DNA of 11,173 nucleotides from an uncultured Bacilli bacterium (lineage in GTDB: Bacteria; Bacillota_I; Bacilli_A; RF39; UBA660): assembly GCA_947624845.1 (NCBI GenBank), contig CANQMB010000031.1, forward strand, positions 1-11,173. Reading direction: 5' to 3'. This document shows, piece after piece, positions 5,849-11,173 of this stretch (position 1 is the stretch's first letter; every line of letters starts with the position of its first letter). The position numbers were made by a program, and so were the translations under genes. The notes beneath the pieces are model-generated. The model saw only the letters and a list, made by a program, of their open reading frames with translations. It was not told the DNA's origin and did not search any database.

Positions 5849-8235
5849 TAGTTACCAACCTTTCTCTTTACTACTCTAAAAACTTTAGAGCACAATAATA
5901 TAATAATTTGATAGAACATATATAAAATTAATAATGGGATTTTAATGACAGCGATGAAAAGTCTTTTTACTTGCCTCAAAAGGGAATATAAAATTTTTCC
6001 AATCACTCTCGCTTCTTCCAATAGATGAAGTTTAAAAAATATCTGTTCAACATTCCATTTGATTTTGCGAAGAAAGGCTTGTTTTTTCCCAATTTCAGGA
6101 GTTCCCCGAACGCCATAAACTTCTAGACGATACTCTTCACAATACCAAGAATACACTTTTTGCGTTTGCATAAAATACTCTACTAAGAGTTCTTTGGCAA
6201 GGTCGATATGAGAACTTAAAGAAGAATCGCTCTTTTTATTTTTTAGAACCTGTTGAAATTCTAAATCCATTCTCTCTCCCATTTTTGAAATAGTAAATTT
6301 CTCTAAAATTCTCTTTCGACAATTCTTTTTATAAACATCCAACTGATTGGCAATTTTTTGTAAGGCATCAACATATGATTGAACCTCTTCTTTTGAATAC
6401 GTCGTCACATAGACATCTTCTTCTTTTTGAAGACAAGGAACAATCATACCGACTTCATCATTGATTAATTCCTTTTGTCCACCAACATCTGATGAAACGA
6501 CAGGAACCCCCATCGCTAAAGATTCATAGGAAGTAAGGGCCAATCCTTCTTTAATAGAACAATTCAAAGTAATATCACTAATTGCATAAATTTCATCTGG
6601 ATGATTGGTTTTTCCTAAAAAGTAAATAGCCTGTTCAATTCCATACTGTTTTGCTTTCTTAATAATCGGTTTTAGAAGTTGTCCATCTCCAGCGACAACA
6701 AAGACAAAATCTTTATTTACTTGTAAGAATTGATAAATAATTTCAATTAGTAAGAAAGGTCTTTTTTGGTAATCAATTCTTGCGGTTAAAGAAATGACTT
6801 TTTTATCTTCTGGAATATCATATTTTTCTCGTAACTGATTTCGATCATAATTTTTAGGATCAAATTTCTTCTCATCAACACCAATATAGACGGTACCCAA
6901 TTTTTCTTTGGGAACACCAAAGTATTCATGCATAATTTTTTCACTATTTTGATTACAAAATAAAGTTTTATCAATTACAGAAGAAACCCCACTAGAATCT
7001 CTGGAATAACCACCATTTCTGTTATACCACTCTTCCATGTGAATATAATCCATAATGGCAAGACTTGGATATTTTGCCCGAATGTAAGGTAACATCATAT
7101 ATCCAGCAGTGCTATTCGTATTAAGCAACAAATCAATTTCTCTACTTTGAATTAAATAATCTACAAAAGCTACCCACTGTTCTTGATCTAAAAATGAACT
7201 CAAATCAAAAACTTCATCACACACTTCTTCAAATTTTTGACGCCACTGATAAGTTGTTGGTTGCGTTGATACTAGAGTAATTGTATACTTTTTAGAATCT
7301 AAGAGGCGGAATAAATCTAAATTAAACTGATCCGCACCTCCTAAAGTCATCCATGGGACAAGGACAAGTAAGTTTGTTTTCTTTGAATCCCGATATTTAG
7401 GGATGACAATATCTGAAGGTAAATCTGCAATGGAGTGAAAATGAAACTCACTTCTTGGAAATTCCACTGCTTTTACGGGTTCTTTCACTTGTTTCCGTGT
7501 TTCTTTTATCTTTTTTAATGCCTGCTTTTTATTTCGATTCGCACGACTTAATTCCCCTTTTTGATCGATTTTGCGATACCAATGAGCAAAATAACTCATA
7601 TGAATTGGGAATTTTTTTAAAGCGAGCAATTTCAACCATAAATTCCAATCTTCATATTGATTTTTTTCTTCAATTTGAAATCCTCCAACCAATCGAAAAT
7701 CTTCTTTTTTTATGAAAGAGAATATTGTCAATAAATTTTCATACTTCATTCGATTACTGTCAAATTGTTTTTGCCATAAAAAATTTTGATCTCCAAAATT
7801 AATTACATCTCCATAACACCAACTGGCATCTGGATGCATTTTCATCGAAAAATAAGCAGTTTCGATGAACGTTTTATCCATCAGGTCATCAGAATCTAAA
7901 AAAACTAAATACTCACTTTTAGGATTGGATTTTTCTACACCATAATCTCTCGCCTTGGCAGGCCCGCCATTTTCTTTATGATAAACCACAATACGTTCAT
8001 CTAATTTTTCAATTTCCGCTAAGATTTTTAAAGCTTTCTTATCGGTAGAACCATCATCGACAATCAACCATTCAAAATAAGGGAAAGTTTGATTTAATAC
8101 ACTATTCGCTACTTCCTCTAAATAACTTCCATCATTCCAAAAAGGTGTAATAATAGAAACAATGGGATCTTTTCTTGTTTGATAGAATCTTTTTTCTAAT
8201 TTTCGTCCAGGGGTTAAGTGATAATCTACTTGCAT
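5848..8235 (-). CDS. Double glycosyltransferase: GT2 domain fused to GT4 domain, with hydrophobic C-terminal tail
   Basis: The protein has 795 residues. The N-terminal GT2 (GT-A) domain (about 22-245) shows VSIITPFWND (26-35), IVDDGSTD (58-65), FLDSDD (112-117, DxD) and YEDWNLWL (194-201, catalytic base region). A linker (about 245-285) leads to a GT4 (GT-B) domain (about 286-655) with LGGADQF (298-304), ARIDYQKRP (485-493), VAGDGQL (514-520) and the E-x7-E pair E563/E571 in KEGLALTSYE. The C-terminal region (660-795) is charged and helical, with a hydrophobic stretch (about 757-783) that probably anchors it to the membrane. It would add two different sugars, or build a repeating disaccharide, on the cytoplasmic face. 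Its place between the exporter ATPase and permease genes argues for a direct link to export. AGGAGG overlaps the ATPase stop (8250-8244), eight bases before ATG 8235. Both active sites look intact. Donor and acceptor sugars are unknown. Confidence 0.9.
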   Translation of the reverse strand: MQVDYHLTPGRKLEKRFYQTRKDPIVSIITPFWNDGSYLEEVANSVLNQTFPYFEWLIVDDGSTDKKALKILAEIEKLDERIVVYHKENGGPAKARDYGVEKSNPKSEYLVFLDSDDLMDKTFIETAYFSMKMHPDASWCYGDVINFGDQNFLWQKQFDSNRMKYENLLTIFSFIKKEDFRLVGGFQIEEKNQYEDWNLWLKLLALKKFPIHMSYFAHWYRKIDQKGELSRANRNKKQALKKIKETRKQVKEPVKAVEFPRSEFHFHSIADLPSDIVIPKYRDSKKTNLLVLVPWMTLGGADQFNLDLFRLLDSKKYTITLVSTQPTTYQWRQKFEEVCDEVFDLSSFLDQEQWVAFVDYLIQSREIDLLLNTNSTAGYMMLPYIRAKYPSLAIMDYIHMEEWYNRNGGYSRDSSGVSSVIDKTLFCNQNSEKIMHEYFGVPKEKLGTVYIGVDEKKFDPKNYDRNQLREKYDIPEDKKVISLTARIDYQKRPFLLIEIIYQFLQVNKDFVFVVAGDGQLLKPIIKKAKQYGIEQAIYFLGKTNHPDEIYAISDITLNCSIKEGLALTSYESLAMGVPVVSSDVGGQKELINDEVGMIVPCLQKEEDVYVTTYSKEEVQSYVDALQKIANQLDVYKKNCRKRILEKFTISKMGERMDLEFQQVLKNKKSDSSLSSHIDLAKELLVEYFMQTQKVYSWYCEEYRLEVYGVRGTPEIGKKQAFLRKIKWNVEQIFFKLHLLEEARVIGKILYSLLRQVKRLFIAVIKIPLLILYMFYQIIILLCSKVFRVVKRKVGN

Positions 8236-8247
8236 CTAAAACGCCTC

Positions 8248-8997
8248 CTAACCACAAACTTTTAGATATTCCTTCACAACATCTTCAGTAGATCCATCCA
8301 TACGGATTCGTCCTTGATACAACCAGATAGCCCGATCACAATATTTTTTTACTGCTTGCATACTATGAGTAACTAAAACCATGGTTTTCCCCTGCTTTTT
8401 TAAATCCATCATTTTCTCATAGCACATCTCTTGGAAATGTTGATCTCCTACAGATAAAACTTCGTCCATTAATAAAATATCAGCATCGACATTAATGGCA
8501 ATCGAAAAAGCAAGACGCATATACATTCCAGATGAATAAGTTCGTACTGGATTATCAATATAACTTCCTAACTCAGAAAAAGCAATAATATCATCGATTC
8601 TATCATCAATCTCACTTTTTGAAAGACCGAAAATAGAAGCGTTGAAATAAATATTTTCACGGCCAGAAAAATCTGGATGAAATCCAGCACCTAATTCCAA
8701 TAAAGATACTAATTTCCCGTATGTATGAATACTCCCCTTATCTGGATAAATAATCTGGGTCATCAATTTTAAAAGTGTACTTTTTCCAGAACCATTCACT
8801 CCAACTAAAGCAACAGTTTCTCCTTTGTTTATAGTCAAACTAATGTCACTAAGTACTTCTCTTACTTCATGACGATTTCGATTCCAAAAGAGAATTCTTT
8901 CTTTTAAGGTATTCGCTTTATCAAAATAAACTTTAAAGGTTTTATCAATGTCACATACTTCGATTGCAACTTCTTCTGTTTGATCGTTTTTTGTCAT
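8248..8997 (-). CDS. ABC polysaccharide exporter ATP-binding protein (TagH/Wzt/KpsT-like)
   Basis: The protein has 249 residues. Visible sites are Walker A GVNGSGKST (66-74), the polysaccharide-exporter segment LLELGAGFHPDFSGREN (99-115), signature YSSGM (154-158), Walker B ILLMDEVLSVGD (174-185) and switch histidine H211. The segment at 99-115 and the YSSGM signature are typical of the ATPases that drive export of O-antigen, teichoic acid and capsule. The protein ends soon after the nucleotide-binding domain. It therefore lacks the carbohydrate-binding C-terminal domain of some Wzt proteins and the long extension of Bacillus subtilis TagH. It pairs with the permease encoded at 5848-5081. It is the first gene of its unit, with ribosome site GGAGTG (9008-9003) before ATG 8997 and its own extended -10 promoter. 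The function class is secure; the cargo is not. Confidence 0.94.
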   Translation of the reverse strand: MTKNDQTEEVAIEVCDIDKTFKVYFDKANTLKERILFWNRNRHEVREVLSDISLTINKGETVALVGVNGSGKSTLLKLMTQIIYPDKGSIHTYGKLVSLLELGAGFHPDFSGRENIYFNASIFGLSKSEIDDRIDDIIAFSELGSYIDNPVRTYSSGMYMRLAFSIAINVDADILLMDEVLSVGDQHFQEMCYEKMMDLKKQGKTMVLVTHSMQAVKKYCDRAIWLYQGRIRMDGSTEDVVKEYLKVCG

Positions 8998-9018
8998 TTT
9001 AACACTCCATTCTAATTA

Positions 9019-9048
9019 ATTATAACATAGAAAAGGAAAAGGATACAA
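9019..9048 (-). promoter_or_regulatory. Extended -10 promoter of the exporter unit
   Basis: On the minus strand, TGTTATAAT (9027-9019) is a perfect extended -10 element. TTGTAT (9048-9043) lies 18 bases upstream as a partial -35. The expected start, near 9012, leaves a leader of about 15 bases, just enough to hold the GGAGTG ribosome site. The -35 lies inside the downstream arm of the preceding terminator hairpin. Confidence 0.65.
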
Positions 9049-9068
9049 CTTTATCTGTTATCCTTTTC
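9030..9068 (-). terminator. Probable Rho-independent terminator after the GT4 gene
   Basis: On the minus strand, GAAAAGGATA (9068-9059) pairs perfectly with TATCCTTTTC (9045-9036). Two further pairs (C9046-G9057 and A9047-T9056) form past a one-base bulge, around an 8-base loop. The tail is T-rich but interrupted (TTTTC-CTTTTC). The stem starts within the TGA stop of the GT4 gene. The low G+C stem and broken tail make it a moderate terminator that may allow some read-through into the exporter genes. Confidence 0.6.
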
Positions 9069-10158
9069 ATTTCTTTTCACCCGCAATTAATAAATCTAAT
9101 TTTTTCATAATCTCATCATTAAACTTTTTAGGATCAAACTTTTTCTTTATTTTATATCCTGAATCAAGGAAATTCTTCATTCCCTGATAAATACCACCTA
9201 AACTATTAGAAACAACAATTCCATATCCTTTTTCCACTTCTTGATAATCAGAAACTTTCGTAGTAACTAATGGTTTATTCATCACCATCGCCTCGACAAA
9301 CACCACTGGATATCCCTCATACTTAGAACTAAGTAAAACAGCATCACACTTATTATAATAAGGGAATGGATTTTTTTGAGAACCTAAAAATAGAATCGTA
9401 TCCTCTAGTTTTTTCTTAGCAACCATACTTCGATATTTAAAATTGTCGATTCCATCGCCAACAAACCATACTTTAAAATGATATCCCTCTTTTTTTAAAC
9501 GTTCACTGGCATTGATAATTCTGGATAATCTTTTCTGATGCTCTTCATGTCTGCCGACATTTAAAAAAGTCACCGTCTCCTTTGTAAGATTAATTTTTTC
9601 TTTTCCTTCTTCTTTCATCGATTTATAATCAATAATATTATTACATACAATACTCTTATCTCGAAATTCTTTAAAATATTTACAGAGAGCCTCTTTATTG
9701 TCATTCGATACAAAAACTAAATGAGAAAATTTCCACGCTTTGACAGTTCGAAAAAATTGACGCATTTTCTCTTCATTACGATTATAAATTTCTTCATAAT
9801 TATTATGAATCCAAAGAGCATTATTCGAAGATGCATTCAAGGCAATACGAGCCCCTGGCCTAGAATAAGTAGTAAAGCTGATTGCAAAATCATATCGATT
9901 GTGATGTTCTTTTTTCCATTGTAGTAAATGAATGCGATTTTTTATCTTTCGAAGTAAAATATTTTTATCATCACAAACTTTATATTCGACAATTTTTATC
10001 TCTTCAGGTACTTTCTCTAAAAAAAGGCCCTCTTTTTTTTCTAATACTAATGTAATATCATAGCGATCTTTATCCATCATGCATAATAAATTGACTAAAG
10101 CTTTTTCAATTCCACCTAATCCAAGGGAATAGGCACTAATTAGAATTTTCTTCTTCAT
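9067..10158 (-). CDS. Family 4 glycosyltransferase (GT-B fold)
   Basis: With ATG at 10158 the protein has 363 residues. The N-terminal Rossmann domain shows GLGGIEKAL (13-21), the acceptor-side glycine loop. The C-terminal donor domain shows LNVGRHEEHQKR (199-210, with R203 and K209 likely on the donor phosphates), VGDGID (233-238) and the E-x7-E pair E281/E289 in KYEGYPVVFVEAM. No membrane segment is evident; it should act in the cytoplasm or at the membrane face, adding one sugar to a lipid-linked glycan. The ORF can be extended upstream to TTG at 10170, but the GGTGA ribosome site is well placed for ATG 10158, so that start is preferred. It overlaps the end of the GT2 gene by 23 bases. It ends in TGA inside a terminator hairpin. 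The family is secure; the sugar is unknown. Confidence 0.9.
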   Translation of the reverse strand: MKKKILISAYSLGLGGIEKALVNLLCMMDKDRYDITLVLEKKEGLFLEKVPEEIKIVEYKVCDDKNILLRKIKNRIHLLQWKKEHHNRYDFAISFTTYSRPGARIALNASSNNALWIHNNYEEIYNRNEEKMRQFFRTVKAWKFSHLVFVSNDNKEALCKYFKEFRDKSIVCNNIIDYKSMKEEGKEKINLTKETVTFLNVGRHEEHQKRLSRIINASERLKKEGYHFKVWFVGDGIDNFKYRSMVAKKKLEDTILFLGSQKNPFPYYNKCDAVLLSSKYEGYPVVFVEAMVMNKPLVTTKVSDYQEVEKGYGIVVSNSLGGIYQGMKNFLDSGYKIKKKFDPKKFNDEIMKKLDLLIAGEKK

Positions 10159-11056
10159 AATTTTCACCAAACCTCTTCCTTGACATCATTCTACCAGGAA
10201 AATAAAGAATTGTAAAAAGAATTTTATTCCATCCTTTCGGATATTTTACCATCTCAAAAAAATGTTGATGACAAAGATAGCCAAAAAGAATAAAATGTTT
10301 CACATTATAAAGTCTTTTAGAAAATAGAATATGTCTCTGGGGATAAGAGAAGACTTCCTGAAAAAAAGCATAATATCCATGAGGATATTTTTGAAACATT
10401 TTTTCAATATTTCTGCTATACCCTGCCTCCTGATATTGACAAATCATAATTTGTTCATCGCGAATTAAAAATCCTCGTTTTTTTTGATCCATTTTATAGT
10501 ACATTCGAGCCTCTGTTATAAATCTTTCATCTGCTTCTAACTCATAATAAAACTGTTTTCGATAATCGGCTTTGAAAGTCAAAGCCATATCAAAATCTTG
10601 TTTTTTCTTATAGTGTAAATCATAAAGTCGCATTACTTTTCCAGAAAGTTGAGAAGGAATTGTTCCACTTTCTTTTCCTAAATCTTTTTCATAAATAATT
10701 CCATAAATATCGTCTTGGTATTTGATCGTTTCATAATCTTTAGCAATAAGAGAAAAGCAATTAGAAACAAAATAATCATCATCGTCCATCTCAATAATAA
10801 TATCGCCCGTTACTTTAGGAATTAACTGATTTATCGCTGCCATTTTTCCACCATTTTTCTGTTTATAAAAGAAAATAGGAAAATCCGCTTGTTCCATAAA
10901 ATGAGAAACTGTTCTTTTTATATCTTCTTTAGAACCATCGTCCATAATGAGCCATTCAATATTAGAATACGCTTTACTGTTTTCTAAAATGCTTTGAAAT
11001 AATCGTTCTAACAAAGAAGATCGATTATAAGTCGCTGTTACTATCGATATTTTCAT
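10136..11056 (-). CDS. Family 2 glycosyltransferase (GT-A fold)
   Basis: With ATG at 11056 the protein has 306 residues. The GT2 domain (about 1-215) shows VTATYNR (6-12), MDDGSKED (38-45), KNGGKMAAIN (67-76) and the DxD region EMDDDD (89-94). ITEARMYYKM (180-189) occupies the place of the acceptor/base helix. The C-terminal part (about 215-306) is basic and aromatic and has no clear membrane segment, though a weakly hydrophobic patch lies at 252-262. It should transfer a nucleotide-sugar-derived residue to a growing lipid-linked glycan in the cytoplasm. The reading frame extends to TTG at 11071, but that start lies inside the upstream gene and has a poor ribosome site. ATG 11056 is four bases after the upstream stop and has a fitting AAGTGAT site. 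The gene overlaps the next GT4 gene by 23 bases, so the two are surely co-transcribed. The donor is unknown. Confidence 0.88.
   Translation of the reverse strand: MKISIVTATYNRSSLLERLFQSILENSKAYSNIEWLIMDDGSKEDIKRTVSHFMEQADFPIFFYKQKNGGKMAAINQLIPKVTGDIIIEMDDDDYFVSNCFSLIAKDYETIKYQDDIYGIIYEKDLGKESGTIPSQLSGKVMRLYDLHYKKKQDFDMALTFKADYRKQFYYELEADERFITEARMYYKMDQKKRGFLIRDEQIMICQYQEAGYSRNIEKMFQKYPHGYYAFFQEVFSYPQRHILFSKRLYNVKHFILFGYLCHQHFFEMVKYPKGWNKILFTILYFPGRMMSRKRFGENYEEENSN
10164..10168 (-). promoter_or_regulatory. Ribosome binding site fixing the GT4 start at 10158
   Basis: GGTGA (10168-10164) sits five bases before ATG 10158, matching the GGTGA part of the anti-16S consensus at normal spacing. The upstream AGGAAGAGG (10180-10172) is only one base from the alternative TTG at 10170, too close to serve it, and about 13 bases from the ATG. 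Confidence 0.6.
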
Positions 11057-11059
11057 TCT

Positions 11060-11068
11060 ATCACTTCT
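11060..11068 (-). promoter_or_regulatory. Ribosome binding site fixing the GT2 start at 11056
   Basis: AGAAGTGAT (11068-11060) matches AGGAGGTGAT with two changes and lies three bases from ATG 11056. That is correct spacing when the site extends through GTGAT. It overlaps the end of the upstream reading frame, including its TGA stop (11063-11061), which suggests coupled translation. Confidence 0.5.
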
Positions 11069-11173
11069 CAATCACATCTATTATATCATAAAGAAGATAT
11101 TCTGTTTGAAAGGCATGTTCTTTTTCAGGTTCTTCTTTTTTAGTCAGTACATTTTTAATACCATGATAAATGC
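11061..11173 (-). CDS. C-terminus of an upstream gene, probably a GT4 glycosyltransferase (partial)
   Basis: An open frame enters from the right edge and ends with TGA at 11063-11061, giving 36 residues. The start of this fragment, IYHGIKNVL, closely matches IYQGMKNFL at residues 323-331 of the GT4 protein encoded at 10158-9067. Both occur about 30 residues before the end of the protein. The rest is charged and helical (KKEEPEKEH), as expected for the last helix of a GT-B glycosyltransferase. Four bases separate its stop from the GT2 start at 11056, which fits one operon. The other two frames on this strand close quickly. The coding call is good; the family is inferred from the short match. 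Confidence 0.65.
   Translation of the reverse strand, partial: IYHGIKNVLTKKEEPEKEHAFQTEYLLYDIIDVIEK

Noticed and set aside
7455..7715. Plus-strand open frame of 86 codons
   Set aside because: It lies wholly inside the double glycosyltransferase gene on the other strand, has no ribosome site of note and resembles no family; it is a shadow frame.
10159..10170. TTG start at 10170 for the GT4 glycosyltransferase
   Set aside because: It has no ribosome site at workable spacing, whereas ATG 10158 has GGTGA five bases upstream and starts directly at the first beta strand.
11057..11071. TTG start at 11071 for the GT2 glycosyltransferase
   Set aside because: It would lie within the upstream coding end. 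GT2 domains normally begin within a few residues of the VSIVTxxYN strand, and ATG 11056 has the better ribosome site.
1..11173. Mycoplasma-type genetic code suggested by the A+T-rich composition
   Set aside because: TGA closes the frames ending at 9067 and 11061, and tryptophan is encoded by TGG at the positions I checked, so the standard bacterial code applies.

Overview
The window is A+T-rich bacterial DNA with ten complete genes and two gene fragments. All of them lie on the minus strand, so transcription runs from high to low coordinates. Strong GGAGG/GGTGA-type ribosome sites, TATAAT -10 boxes, very short intergenic gaps and Firmicutes-like envelope proteins point to a low-GC member of the Bacillota, plausibly a Bacilli/Erysipelotrichia-type lineage. 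UGA ends two reading frames here, so the genetic code is the standard bacterial one and not the Mycoplasma one. The species cannot be named from the sequence.

The content is one block of a cell-surface polysaccharide locus. In transcription order it holds: the 3' end of a probable GT4 glycosyltransferase (11173-11061); a GT2 glycosyltransferase (11056-10136); a GT4 glycosyltransferase (10158-9067); a terminator/promoter junction (9069-9011); the ATPase of an ABC-2 polysaccharide exporter (8997-8248); a 795-residue GT2-GT4 double glycosyltransferase with a hydrophobic tail (8235-5848); the matching exporter permease (5848-5081); a terminator/promoter junction (5083-5031); a HAD-IB phosphatase (5005-4424); a membrane GT2 of the polyprenyl-phosphate sugar transferase type (4411-3455); two tandem paralogous sugar-transfer-associated ATP-grasp proteins (3442-2285 and 2266-1106); a membrane-anchored phosphodiester glycosidase of the NAGPA family (1086-139); and the signal-peptide start of a further secreted protein (77-1).

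The inferred logic is as follows. Cytoplasmic glycosyltransferases assemble a glycan, presumably on a lipid carrier, and the ABC-2 transporter moves it across the membrane. The five-gene unit from 5005 to 139 looks like a modification module. The GtrB-like enzyme would charge a polyprenyl carrier with a sugar, the HAD enzyme would remove a phosphate, and the two ATP-grasp enzymes would make ATP-dependent bonds (probably amide or ester) on the glycan or its precursor. The extracytoplasmic NAGPA-type enzyme would act on sugar-1-phosphate diester bonds. No priming sugar-phosphate transferase, Wzx flippase or Wzy polymerase is present, so the locus must extend beyond the window or rely on genes elsewhere.

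There is no gene-free stretch longer than 75 bases. The three inter-unit gaps (78-138, 5006-5080, 8998-9066) each carry promoter-like sequence, and two of them also carry hairpins. I see no tRNA, rRNA, CRISPR array, insertion sequence or origin. The most interesting element is the tandem ATP-grasp pair in the setting of a GtrB-like transferase, a HAD phosphatase and a NAGPA-like enzyme.
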